64,000 nucleotides of DNA from Rhodospirillales bacterium (GTDB lineage Bacteria > Pseudomonadota > Alphaproteobacteria > TMED109). The notes under the pieces were generated by a model. It was not told where the DNA came from. It did not search any database and saw only the letters and a program-made list of their open reading frames with translations. The stretch is taken from the NCBI GenBank assembly GCA_028824295.1, contig JAPPED010000007.1, forward strand, positions 62,001 through 126,000. The letters are read 5' to 3'. Every line of letters starts with the position of its first letter. The first letter of the stretch is position 1. The position numbers were made by a program, and so were the translations under genes. Of this stretch, positions 18,298-27,128 are shown one piece after another.

Positions 18298-19476
18298 ATG
18301 CCCGCACTCGACCAGTCCGAGGTAGAGCTGCGAATTCCGACGGCGTATGTCGACGGCTATGCGACAGCCCGCGCGGCGAACGAGTCCCTGGCGACGAACT
18401 ACATCAAGCACACGACCATCGGTGATCCCGTCCTCGACCCGGTCATGGATGAACTGGCTGAACTGGAACCAAGCAAACTGCACAAGTTTGTCGAAGCCGG
18501 CATCATGCAGCAGGAGGAACTGCGTGAGGCGCCGGAAGCGTTACGCAAATTCTTCGACAACCTGGGGACCCCCGACTGGCTGGACTTCGAGGCCTTCCGG
18601 CCCGGCGTAAGCGCCTTCCACGGGAACACCCAGCACATCCTTCTCGCATTCATTTGCGGCGTCCTAGTCGAAGGGTTCGCGACCCTGATCAGCAAGTCCT
18701 TCGCCATTACCGGCCGAGTCGTCCACACCCACCGACGCCTGAAGCAGAACAACCGGCAACTGGTGGAGATTTTCTTCCCCGGCGGCCTGCACCGGGATGG
18801 TGACGGTTTCCGGCTCTCGATCCGCATCCGCTTCGTGCATGCACGGATCAGGCAGTTGCTGAAGAAATCCGAGGAATGGGACGAGGCTGCCTGGGGCGCC
18901 CCGATCAGTGCCGCTCACCTGGGCTATGCCATCTCGGTGTTCTCCATGCGTCTACTGCAATACTCGGTCCTAGTTGGCGCACGGTTCGACCAGGAGGCCC
19001 GGGACAGCATTCTCGACGTCTGGCGGTACGCTGGCCATGTGATGGGAATCCCGGAGAGCATCCTCTACACGAACGGGAAGGTGGCCAGCGAACTGTACGA
19101 GATCGGACGTTTGTGCGAACCGCCGCCCGATGAAGACTCCGTGCTGATGGCCAACGCCCTGATCAATTCCGCTCCCTTGATTGCCGGGATCACGGACCCG
19201 AAGGAGCGACGCTCCCTCACTCGTTTGGCATTCCGACTCTCGCGTGCTCTCATCGGCAACGAACTCGCGAAAGGCCTGGGTTATCCGAAGAGCGCCGGCA
19301 TCGGAACCCTGTTTCTCTACCGCCTGGATCAGCGGGTTCGGGCGCTTCTCAAGGCCGCCCAGATCGCCAGGTCGGAAAATTTCTCCCTGCTTCTTCAGAT
19401 TTCGGCATTCGACGACTCCGGTATGAGCTACCGGCTTCCCGACCACGTCAAGCACGTCAAATCCAGCGATTGGTGA
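18298..19476 (+). CDS. Oxygenase MpaB / DUF2236 family protein
   Basis: This 392-residue protein resembles the MpaB/latex-clearing-protein family of haem oxygenases (DUF2236). The region FHGNTQHILLAFICGVLVEG and the segment around RIRFVHARIRQLL are typical; the His there is a candidate haem ligand, though I cannot confirm this. Next come WGAPISAAHLGYAISVFS and WRYAGHVMGIPESIL, which also fit. Members oxidise hydrophobic substrates (rubber, fungal meroterpenoids), and most bacterial ones are uncharacterised. A GAGGAAG site precedes the ATG. It is followed by an RND/MMPL-type transporter gene, suggesting a lipid or hydrophobic-molecule context. Confidence 0.75.
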   Translation: MPALDQSEVELRIPTAYVDGYATARAANESLATNYIKHTTIGDPVLDPVMDELAELEPSKLHKFVEAGIMQQEELREAPEALRKFFDNLGTPDWLDFEAFRPGVSAFHGNTQHILLAFICGVLVEGFATLISKSFAITGRVVHTHRRLKQNNRQLVEIFFPGGLHRDGDGFRLSIRIRFVHARIRQLLKKSEEWDEAAWGAPISAAHLGYAISVFSMRLLQYSVLVGARFDQEARDSILDVWRYAGHVMGIPESILYTNGKVASELYEIGRLCEPPPDEDSVLMANALINSAPLIAGITDPKERRSLTRLAFRLSRALIGNELAKGLGYPKSAGIGTLFLYRLDQRVRALLKAAQIARSENFSLLLQISAFDDSGMSYRLPDHVKHVKSSDW

Positions 19477-19578
19477 ACTCCGCCATGAGGTCATGCTCGA
19501 GCCACCAGGCCAGGTCACACGCGGCAGGAGCGTGCCCCGACTTCGGTCGACTAGTCACCAGCAGCCAAGTCTGCGCAG

Positions 19579-19604
19579 ACGGGGCCGCCCTTGCGAGGCC
19601 CCGT
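19579..19604 (+). terminator. Hairpin between MpaB-family gene and RND gene
   Basis: ACGGGGCC (19579-19586) pairs perfectly with GGCCCCGT (19597-19604) around a 10-base loop. It is about 100 bases after the MpaB-family stop and 38 bases before the transporter start. There is no U-tract, so it may be a weak terminator or attenuator rather than a classic intrinsic terminator. Confidence 0.35.
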
Positions 19605-19642
19605 TAGCCCCGTAGCACCCAGCCTCCAGGACAATCACCAAG

Positions 19643-21976
19643 ATGTTCGATCGTGCACAACTCGACCACTACCTTGACGTAGTTATGCGACGGCGATGGC
19701 TGGTAGTTGCTGTCGCCGGGCTGGTAATGCTGACGGTATCCGCCGGGGCAGTCTTTATCGGCATTTCAAACGACTACCGCATCATGTTCAACGAAGACGA
19801 TCCCCAGCTGGCAACCCTGGACCAGCTTGAGAGGACTTATTCGGAATCGCGAGCTGTGCTGATCGCACTGGCTCCAAATGATGGATCGATATTTACCCGG
19901 GAAGGTCTCGGCGCCCTGGAGGAAATGACCGAAACGGCCTGGCGCGCGCCGCACTCGAGTCGCGTCAATTCGCTCACCAACTACTCACACAGCGAGGCAT
20001 TGGGGGACGACCTGATCGTCGAGCCGCTCGTGGTAGACGCCAGCTCGCTGAGCGATGCGGACCTGGCCCGCGTGGAAGCCATCGCCCTCAACGAAATCGA
20101 AGTTGCCGGTCGCCTCGTATCCCTGGATGGTCGGGTCGGAGGATTGGTAATCAATTTTGTCTTGCCGGACAACGAGGACGCCGCGGTGGTCGAGATTACC
20201 GACTACCTGAACGGCGTTCTGGACGAGGCGCGCACACAACATACGGACATCGCCTACTACATGACCGGCGACGTGGTCATGAGCCGAACCTTCGCGGACG
20301 CCACGCGGGACGACCTCGAGATTCTGGGGCCGGTCGTATTCCTCGTCATCGTTGCGGCTGCGGCCCTCCTTCTCCGATCCCTCTACGGCACGATCGCGCT
20401 CGCGGTCCTGCTCATGTTCATCGTCAACACCACGATGGGGGTCGCGGGTTGGCTGGGGACGATGTTCAGCCCCGCCAACGCCGGGGTCCCGATCATCGTC
20501 ATGACCGTGGCGATCGCGCACTCTGTCCACATCGTCACTGCCACTCTCCACCGCATGAGCCATGGGATGGAGAAGAACGCCGCCATCGCGGCGGCATTCC
20601 ATGCCAATGTCTATCCGGTGTTCTTGACCTCGTTGACGACGATCATCGGCTTTCTCAGCCTGAACGCGTCCGATTCGCCACCGTTCCACGTGCTGGGCAA
20701 TTTCGTCGCGTTCGGCGTCCTTATGGCTTTCGTCTATTCGGTCACGCTCCTGCCGGCCCTGCTGTCCATCCTGCCCCTGCGGGCGCCCGCCGCCCGCTCC
20801 GAGCAGACACCGTTCTTCGATCGTTTCGGCGCTTTCGTGGTCAAACGCCCGACCGCGCTGCTGTGCCTGATGGTGGTACTGGTCGCTGCCCTCATCTCGG
20901 GCGTACCCCGAAACGTGCTTACCGATAACTGGCCCGAGTATTTCGACGATCGCTACGAGTTCCGGCGGGACACCGACTTCATCCTTCAGAACCTGAACGG
21001 CTTGTACAAGCTGGAGTATTCGCTGCATGCCGGATCAGAAGGGGCCATCACCGAACCGGAGTACCTGCAGGCGGTAGACGCCTTTGCGGAATGGTACCGG
21101 GAGCAGCCCGATGTGACCCATGTCCAGGCCTTCTCAGACATCATGAAGCGCCTCAACAAGAACATGCACGGCGACGACGCTGCGCTGTACCGGTTGCCTG
21201 ACGATCCCGAACTCGCCGCTCAGTACCTGCTGCTGTACGAGCTGTCGCTTCCGTTCGGGGCGGACCTGAATGACCGCATCGATGTCGGCAAGTCCGCCAC
21301 GCGATTGACGGTCACCGTTCGGGGCGTCTCCTCGCAGGCGCTGCTCGAACTGGACGCCCGCGCGCAGGCCTGGCTTCAGGCGAACGCACCCGACCTCGCC
21401 ACCGAGGCGACGGGATTCAGTATCGTCTTCTCCGATCTTTTCCAGCGCAACATTTACAGCATGTTGCGGGGAACGATCATCGCGATGGGCCTGATTTCAC
21501 TAATCCTGATCGTGGTTTTCAGAAGCGTGAAATTGGGGCTGGTGAGCCTCATACCGAACTTCATTCCCGCGATCATGACGTTCGGACTGTGGGGGCACTT
21601 GGTGGGCCAGGTCGGATTGGCCGGCTCGATCATGACGGCCATTGCCTTCGGGATCGTCGTTGACGATACGATCCATTTCCTGACCAAGTACCGGAAGGCC
21701 CGACGCGAGGGTCAATCGAGCACGGATGCCGTGCGTGAAACGTTCCGCACCGTCGGCAAGGCGCTATGGACCACGACCGCGGTCCTGTCGGCCGGCTTCC
21801 TGATATTTGCGACGTCCGGTTTCGAGGTCAGCTGGACGCTGGGCGTGATGGTGACCATGACGATCGTGCTGGCGCTGCTTGCGGATTTTCTGCTTCTTCC
21901 CGCCATTCTGATCGCCCTCGACCGGAAGAAATCCGGGACCGTTGCGACCGGCGGAGCATCGGGGACGTCGGCCTAG
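19643..21976 (+). CDS. RND superfamily / MMPL-type transporter
   Basis: This 777-residue membrane protein has the two-repeat RND layout. TM1 is at about 17-38, a periplasmic loop follows to about 225, TM2-6 span about 225-385, TM7 is near 400, a second loop follows, and TM8-12 run from about 615 to 770. The segment TAIAFGIVVDDTIHFLTKYR carries paired Asp residues where RND pumps relay protons, and the first half has VMTVAIAHSVHIVTATLHR in the equivalent place. Its size resembles HpnN/MMPL lipid exporters more than 1000-residue drug pumps. No membrane-fusion or outer-membrane partner is adjacent. Substrate unknown; neighbour is an MpaB-family oxygenase. Confidence 0.85.
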   Translation: MFDRAQLDHYLDVVMRRRWLVVAVAGLVMLTVSAGAVFIGISNDYRIMFNEDDPQLATLDQLERTYSESRAVLIALAPNDGSIFTREGLGALEEMTETAWRAPHSSRVNSLTNYSHSEALGDDLIVEPLVVDASSLSDADLARVEAIALNEIEVAGRLVSLDGRVGGLVINFVLPDNEDAAVVEITDYLNGVLDEARTQHTDIAYYMTGDVVMSRTFADATRDDLEILGPVVFLVIVAAAALLLRSLYGTIALAVLLMFIVNTTMGVAGWLGTMFSPANAGVPIIVMTVAIAHSVHIVTATLHRMSHGMEKNAAIAAAFHANVYPVFLTSLTTIIGFLSLNASDSPPFHVLGNFVAFGVLMAFVYSVTLLPALLSILPLRAPAARSEQTPFFDRFGAFVVKRPTALLCLMVVLVAALISGVPRNVLTDNWPEYFDDRYEFRRDTDFILQNLNGLYKLEYSLHAGSEGAITEPEYLQAVDAFAEWYREQPDVTHVQAFSDIMKRLNKNMHGDDAALYRLPDDPELAAQYLLLYELSLPFGADLNDRIDVGKSATRLTVTVRGVSSQALLELDARAQAWLQANAPDLATEATGFSIVFSDLFQRNIYSMLRGTIIAMGLISLILIVVFRSVKLGLVSLIPNFIPAIMTFGLWGHLVGQVGLAGSIMTAIAFGIVVDDTIHFLTKYRKARREGQSSTDAVRETFRTVGKALWTTTAVLSAGFLIFATSGFEVSWTLGVMVTMTIVLALLADFLLLPAILIALDRKKSGTVATGGASGTSA

Positions 21977-22391
21977 CGCAGCCGCCCGAAACATTCCCCC
22001 TGCCGAAGGCGCGATGCCCGCCCGGTTCGTCGTATCGCGTCGCCGAGCCTGCGCCGCCTCGCACGCGCCTGGTATCAGGCGCGCTCGTGACCGCCGCGTA
22101 CGGCAGCTGCGGACCCCAAACGTCCAACGACCATCGCCCGCAGCGACCCTTCAGCCGAGCGTGGTCGGGAACCCCGTCGACGATGGTGTCGGACGCGAAC
22201 TTCAGTTCGCGCTGTGTCTCTGCCACCCGAAACGATCGGGTCTGAAATCGGTCGGACCTAGGGGGTGTGCGCTGGCACCGAATGGTCGACAGCCCAAGTG
22301 GTCGGTGAATGCAGGGCCGCGAAGCGGGCGGCGGGCCCGGGCACAATCGGCGGCCGAGCTCCGGCGCCCCGTGTCCGGAACGCCCGCCGCG
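21977..22391. other. 415-base intergenic region between convergent genes
   Basis: I see no supported gene between the RND transporter and the convergent gmaS gene. The only structure is a perfect 8-base stem with a 4-base loop at 22064-22083 (CGCGCCTG-GTAT-CAGGCGCG), about 90 bases after the transporter stop. It lacks a U-tract; it could act as a bidirectional transcript end or protect a 3' end. Confidence 0.4.
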
Positions 22392-23699
22392 TCAGCAGTC
22401 CAAGGTGTGTTCGAATTCCCAGCGCGATAGCGTCGTCGCGTAACTCCGCCACTCCTCGTTCTTGAGTTTCGCGTAGCTCGCCACGAACTCGGCCCCCAAG
22501 GCCTCGCGGGCAACCCGGCTCTTCTCGAACAGCCGCAATGCGTCGAGCAGATTGACCGGCAGCTTGCGCAGGCGCCGAAGGCGCGCGCCCTCAGTGTACA
22601 TGTTCACGTCCAGGCGCTTGCCAGGGTCTCGCCGATTCATGATCCCGTCAAGCCCTGCAGCCAGAACGCCCGCCTGCAGCAGATACGGATTGGCCGACCC
22701 GTCCATGAGCCTGAGTTCAAAGCGTCCGGGTTCGGGAATCCGCACCATGTGCGTGCGGTTGTTGCCCGAATAGCTGACCGCGTTGGGCGACCAGGTGGCG
22801 CCGGACTGGGTGACCGCCGCATCGATCCGCTTGTAGCTGTTGACGGTGGGGTTGAACAGCGCGCACATCGCATCCGCGGAGTGGAGGATGCCGCCGAGGA
22901 AACTGTAAGCCAGTGCGGAGAGGCCCAGCTCGCCGTCGTCATCGTCGAAGAGATTGACCGTCCCGTCGGAATCCCAGATCGAGACATGGCAGTGGCAGCC
23001 GCTACCGGTCAAATGTGGAAACGGTTTGGGCATGAACGTCGCGCGGTACCCGTGCTTTTCCGCAATCGACTTGACCATGTACTTGAAGAACGCGTGCCGA
23101 TCCGCCGTCGTGAGGCAGTCCGCGTACTCCCAATTCATCTCGAACTGCCCGTTGGCATCCTCATGATCGTTCTGATACGGGTTCCAGCCCAGCTCGATCA
23201 TGGCGTCGCAGATCTCGCTGATCACGTCGTACCGGCGCATCAGTGCGGTCTGGTCGTAGCAGGGTTTCGCCTGCACGTCGCGTGCGTCCGAAATCGCGTC
23301 GTCGTCCGCCGCCAGAAGGAAATACTCGCATTCGACGCCGGTCTTCATCCTGTATCCATGTGCGGACGCGCGGGCGATCTGGTTCTTGAGGACGGCGCGC
23401 GGGGATGCCGCGACCTCTTTCCCGTCCATCCACAAGTCTGCCGCTAGCCAGCCGACCTCGCGGTTCCAGGGCAGTTGGATGAGACTCGCCGGATCGGGAA
23501 TCGCGAACATGTCCGGATCGGCGGGCGTCATGTCCAGCCACGCAGCGAAGCCGGCGAACCCCGCGCCGTCGACCTGCATGTCGCCGATGGCATGCGCCGG
23601 CACCAGCTTCGCGCGCAGTACGCCGAACAAATCGACAAAACTGACAAGGAAGTAACGAATTCCGTTTTCCTGTGCGACTTTTGCCAGATCGATGGCCAT
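22392..23699 (-). CDS. gmaS: Gamma-glutamylmethylamide synthetase / GlnT-type glutamine synthetase
   Basis: This 435-residue protein belongs to the GlnT/GmaS branch of the glutamine synthetase family, which ligates methylamine (GmaS) or ammonia to glutamate using ATP. Metal and substrate residues are intact: E123/E125 in GVECEYF, the QNDHEDANGQFEMNW segment, His in GSGCHCHVS, Arg in NRTHMVRIP and RFELRLMDGSANPYL. GGGGG precedes the ATG. It is the last gene of a minus-strand run after mgsA, mgsB and mgsC, the arrangement of the N-methylglutamate pathway and of rhizobial glxBCD-glnT. GmaS rather than a plain glutamine synthetase is favoured by the mgdABCD genes 16 kb away. Confidence 0.85.
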   Translation of the reverse strand: MAIDLAKVAQENGIRYFLVSFVDLFGVLRAKLVPAHAIGDMQVDGAGFAGFAAWLDMTPADPDMFAIPDPASLIQLPWNREVGWLAADLWMDGKEVAASPRAVLKNQIARASAHGYRMKTGVECEYFLLAADDDAISDARDVQAKPCYDQTALMRRYDVISEICDAMIELGWNPYQNDHEDANGQFEMNWEYADCLTTADRHAFFKYMVKSIAEKHGYRATFMPKPFPHLTGSGCHCHVSIWDSDGTVNLFDDDDGELGLSALAYSFLGGILHSADAMCALFNPTVNSYKRIDAAVTQSGATWSPNAVSYSGNNRTHMVRIPEPGRFELRLMDGSANPYLLQAGVLAAGLDGIMNRRDPGKRLDVNMYTEGARLRRLRKLPVNLLDALRLFEKSRVAREALGAEFVASYAKLKNEEWRSYATTLSRWEFEHTLDC

Positions 23700-23773
23700 G
23701 CTGACCCCCTAACGTTTTTCCCGTCGCCCTGCCCAGTCGGCAAGACTGATGGCGTTGCCCCGAGTTTCTTCAG

Positions 23774-25093
23774 TCACCCCTTGCCGGGAATCCAGCTGGT
23801 TCCGGCGAGCGGGATCCCCGCCATGGCGGCGGCCTCCACGGTCAGTGCCGCCATATCCTCGGGCTCGAGATTGAGCACGTGGCTCTTGCCGTTGGCGCGG
23901 GCGATCGTCTGCAGTTCAAGGACCATCGCGGTCAGATAGTTCCTCAGCCACCGCGCACCTTGCTCGGGCCGGAGCCTGGCTTCCAGCACCGGGTCCTGTG
24001 TTGTCACGCCGACCGGACAGCGCCCGGTGTGGCAATGGTGGCAGTAGCCGGGCTCCGTCCCGATGGCTTGGTAGTCCTCGACGTGCACGGCCTTGTTGCA
24101 ACCCAGGGCGACCATCGCGGCGGAGCCGATGGAGACCGCATCCGCACCCAACGCCAAGGCCTTGGCGACGTCGGCGCCCGAGCGGATGCCCCCCGATACG
24201 ACCAGTTGAACCTCTCGGTGCACGTCGAGGGACTGCAGCGCCTCAACCGCTTGGCGTAGGGCCGGAAGGGTCGGAATCCCGACGTGCTCGATGAACACAT
24301 CCTGCGTCGCCGCCGTCCCGCCCTGCATGCCGTCCAGGACAATCACGTCGGCACCCGCCTTCACGGCAAGTGCCACGTCGTACGTCGGGCGGGAAGCCCC
24401 GATCTTCACGTACACCGGCTTCTCCCAACCGGTAACTTCGCGCAACTCCTGAATCTTGATGGCGAGGTCGTCGGGCCCGGTCCAATCCGGATGCCGGCAT
24501 GCGCTGCGCTGATCGATGCCCTCCGGAAGATCTCTCATGCCGGCGACGCGCTCGGTGATCTTCTGGCCGAGAAGCACGCCGCCGCCGCCGGGTTTCGCCC
24601 CTTGCCCGACGACAATCTCGATGGCGTCCGCGCGTCGCAGGTCGTCGGGATTCATGCCGTAGCGCGAGGGGAGCACCTGGTACACGAGGGTCTCTGACGA
24701 TTGCCGTTCCTCCTCGGTCATGCCCCCGTCACCGGTGGTGGAACTTATTCCCATCGCCGTGCAGGCACGACCGATCGCCTCCTTCGCGTTGGCGCCGAGG
24801 GCACCGAAACTCATGCCTGCAATGGTGATTGGAATCTTCAGTTCGATTGGTCTCGAAGCGAAGCGGGTCCCCAGCGTCACCCCGGTGTCGCAGCGTTCCC
24901 GGTAGCCCTCCAGGGGGTAGCGCGACATGGACGCCCCCAGAAAGACCAGATCGTCGAAACCGGGAAGCGGGCGCTTGGTGCCAAATCCCCTGATCTCGTA
25001 GACGCCCTGGTCGGCTGCACGGTGGATCTCGGCCAGCACGTGGGCTGGAAAGGTGTGGGAGGGCCTTAACCCGCGCGGGTCAACGACTGTCAA
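23774..25093 (-). CDS. mgsC: N-methylglutamate synthase subunit C (GltB FMN-domain-like)
   Basis: This 439-residue protein corresponds to the FMN-binding synthase domain of glutamate synthase (GlxD/MgsC). The barrel carries ITIAGMSFGALGANAKEAIG, VVGQGAKPGGGGVL, VSGGIRSGADVAKALALGADAVSIG and the iron-sulfur cysteines in CHHCHTGRCPVG. The start codon is TTG at 25093, with AGGAAG just upstream. In the N-methylglutamate pathway MgsABC transfers methylamine from gamma-glutamylmethylamide to form N-methylglutamate. It starts 8 bases after mgsB and is followed by gmaS 74 bases downstream. A plain glutamate synthase-like role cannot be excluded. Confidence 0.87.
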   Translation of the reverse strand: MTVVDPRGLRPSHTFPAHVLAEIHRAADQGVYEIRGFGTKRPLPGFDDLVFLGASMSRYPLEGYRERCDTGVTLGTRFASRPIELKIPITIAGMSFGALGANAKEAIGRACTAMGISSTTGDGGMTEEERQSSETLVYQVLPSRYGMNPDDLRRADAIEIVVGQGAKPGGGGVLLGQKITERVAGMRDLPEGIDQRSACRHPDWTGPDDLAIKIQELREVTGWEKPVYVKIGASRPTYDVALAVKAGADVIVLDGMQGGTAATQDVFIEHVGIPTLPALRQAVEALQSLDVHREVQLVVSGGIRSGADVAKALALGADAVSIGSAAMVALGCNKAVHVEDYQAIGTEPGYCHHCHTGRCPVGVTTQDPVLEARLRPEQGARWLRNYLTAMVLELQTIARANGKSHVLNLEPEDMAALTVEAAAMAGIPLAGTSWIPGKG

Positions 25094-25101
25094 GATGCTT
25101 C

Positions 25102-25785
25102 CTAATACGAATCGGCGTGATCGACATGAAAGTGGTACAGCCTCCGCGCCGAACCGAAACGCCGGAAGCGGTCAAGGTCCCGCTCCATCCCGGCTCGGGA
25201 GAGGAGATCCTGAAGACGCGAACGGTGCTTCGGGGTCATTTCCTTCTCGACGCAGTCGGCACCCAAGCTTGCCGCAGAGCCGCCGACATAGATCACTGCT
25301 TCGTAAATGGAGTCGCCGAGATCGTTCCCCGCATCCCCACAGATGACCAGATTTCCAGACTGCGCCATGAATCCGCTCATATGGCCGGTTTTTCCGCCTA
25401 CGACGATGTCGATGCCCTTCATCGAAATCCCGCAGCGAGGTCCGGCATTGCCCTCGATAACCAGCATGCCGCCGTGACCAGAGGCGCCGGCACTCTGTGA
25501 CGCGTTGCCCCGGATACGGACGATGCCGGACATCATGTTCTCGGCCACCCCCGTCCCGCAGTGTCCGTCGACGGTGATTGCGGCGTGCTGGTTCATGCCG
25601 GCACAGTAGTACCCCACGTGGCCATCGATCTGGACCTGAACAGGCCCCGTCAGGCCGGCGGCCACCGCATGCGCCCCCTTGGGATCGGTGACGCGCCAGG
25701 CCGGCACCGACCCGTCGTCCGGAGCCCCACGCAGCTGCTCGTTCAGTTCACGAACGCTCGTGAGCGACAGGCTCACCGTATTCAT
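25102..25785 (-). CDS. mgsB: N-methylglutamate synthase subunit B (GXGXG domain protein)
   Basis: This 227-residue protein matches the GXGXG beta-helix domain at the C-terminus of glutamate synthase, here as a free subunit (GlxC/MgsB). The repeated right-handed helix turns are visible in GTGVAENMMSGIVRIRGNAS, GGMLVIEGNAGPRCGISMKG and NLVICGDAGNDLGDSIYEAV. It probably holds the FMN subunit and the amidotransferase subunit together. Its start overlaps the end of mgsA by four bases and its stop is 8 bases before mgsC, so subunit stoichiometry is likely kept by translational coupling. Confidence 0.87.
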   Translation of the reverse strand: MNTVSLSLTSVRELNEQLRGAPDDGSVPAWRVTDPKGAHAVAAGLTGPVQVQIDGHVGYYCAGMNQHAAITVDGHCGTGVAENMMSGIVRIRGNASQSAGASGHGGMLVIEGNAGPRCGISMKGIDIVVGGKTGHMSGFMAQSGNLVICGDAGNDLGDSIYEAVIYVGGSAASLGADCVEKEMTPKHRSRLQDLLSRAGMERDLDRFRRFGSARRLYHFHVDHADSY

Positions 25786-26690
25786 GCGCTGTGCCCCAGC
25801 GTCCAGTCGTACACCACCTGGGGTTCCGGCTCCCAGATTCTCGCGTCGTCGACGCCGGGCAGGTCCGCGAGCGACCGGAACTCAGAGGCCATGGCCACCC
25901 AGTCGCCGGTTTCCGCCAGCACCGCCGGCTTGCAGGAAAATCCGTCTCGAAGCACGGCGAAACCAGTGCGCGTGCCGGCCGCAAAGGTAAAGAAGCCGTC
26001 GAGGTCGTGAAGGCCGGCTTCCATCGCTTCCTTGAGGTCGGCTCCCTGCTGCAGCCGGTAGGCGAAATAGCGCGCCGCTACTTCGGTATCGTTATCGGTC
26101 TCGAACCGCATGCCTCGCCGGGCCAGCCAACCGCGCAACCGATTGTGGTTGCTGAGCGATCCGTTGTGCACCAGGCAAACATCTTCGTCCGCGATGAACG
26201 GATGCGCGTGCGCCGTGGTGACGTCACTTTCCGTCGCCATCCGCGTGTGCCCGATCGCGTGCGTCCCGGCCATGTCTGCAAGGCCGAAACGCGTCACGAT
26301 CTCGTCAGCGCTGCCCTTGTCCTTGAAGACCGCAATGGACTTGCCGTACCCGACGAGACGAATGTCCGGACTGATGTCGGTCAGCCGACGGGTAACGGTG
26401 GACACATCCTGGTCAGCGTCGAGTAGCGCATGGTTTCCCTTGACGACGACATTGACCTCGGTCTCGAGTTCCCCGGACAGGCCCTTCGCCACGTCCTGCC
26501 ACGGAAACCCCGCGTCGGGATGAAACAACGTCACCCTGCACTGGAAGCCGTTCGGCACGTCCTGATACACGGCGATTCCAGCGCTGTCGGGGCCTCGCTC
26601 CCCCATACCCGCGAGCATGGTCGCGAAATGGCTCCCAAGGCGGTCTCGGAGCGCCGGGTTCTTGAGAAAAAGGCCTACGATTCCACACAT
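25782..26690 (-). CDS. mgsA: N-methylglutamate synthase subunit A (class II glutamine amidotransferase-like)
   Basis: This 302-residue protein is the N-terminal-nucleophile amidotransferase domain of glutamate synthase as a free subunit (GlxB/MgsA). The mature N-terminus would be Cys2 in MCGIVGLFL, and GERGPDSAGIAVY, HTRMATESDVTTAHAHPF and CLVHNGSLSNHNRLR are typical of the class. The start at 26690 is fixed by the MCG motif; upstream in-frame residues are not conserved. It is the first gene of the mgsA-mgsB-mgsC-gmaS run. It likely releases methylamine from gamma-glutamylmethylamide and channels it to MgsC. Confidence 0.88.
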   Translation of the reverse strand: MCGIVGLFLKNPALRDRLGSHFATMLAGMGERGPDSAGIAVYQDVPNGFQCRVTLFHPDAGFPWQDVAKGLSGELETEVNVVVKGNHALLDADQDVSTVTRRLTDISPDIRLVGYGKSIAVFKDKGSADEIVTRFGLADMAGTHAIGHTRMATESDVTTAHAHPFIADEDVCLVHNGSLSNHNRLRGWLARRGMRFETDNDTEVAARYFAYRLQQGADLKEAMEAGLHDLDGFFTFAAGTRTGFAVLRDGFSCKPAVLAETGDWVAMASEFRSLADLPGVDDARIWEPEPQVVYDWTLGHSA

Positions 26691-27128
26691 GTGCAATCCA
26701 ACCCTGCACCAGAGTCGGCGAACCTCGAAAGCACGATATCCCGGAGTGCATCGCGTTGGCAATCGATACCGGGCACGGTGGGGACCGTCCCGGAAGGCCC
26801 CGTCCGAGAACGGTGAGGTAGTGCCGGCGCCAGCGAAACCCAGTGATCATGTGTCGGAGAGATCGGAGACAGGCCCGTCCAGCTTCGCCCAGTCGAATTC
26901 ATCCGAACCGGCCAGCACGTACCGGCCGTGGGCGCGGGCTCGTCGCTGCTGGCCCTGCCGAAGACCGGCCAACCCGAACGCGGAGGTGCGCATGCAACGT
27001 TGCCAGCAGAGGCTCGGCAGCTTGTTCAAGCGGCGAGGAGGCGCTTGCGATTCTCCCCGGCTTCGGACAATCTCTCTGCCACTCCGATGCGTCGAATCCG
27101 ATGTCCGCGTTCCGCGAGGGAGCAGCAA
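26691..27128. other. 438-base divergent intergenic region
   Basis: This space separates the mgsA start (minus) from the PhyH-family start (plus), so it should hold two promoters. Short open frames here lack any recognisable protein features. I find no clear -35/-10 pair, and none of the ACCAATT direct repeats seen in the 46-64 kb region occurs here, which suggests that this copy of the pathway is controlled differently. Confidence 0.4.

Noticed and set aside
22064-22083. Hairpin CGCGCCTG-GTAT-CAGGCGCG as a proven terminator
   Set aside because: The stem is good but there is no U-tract and it lies about 90 bases from the nearest stop, so it is noted only within the intergenic entry.
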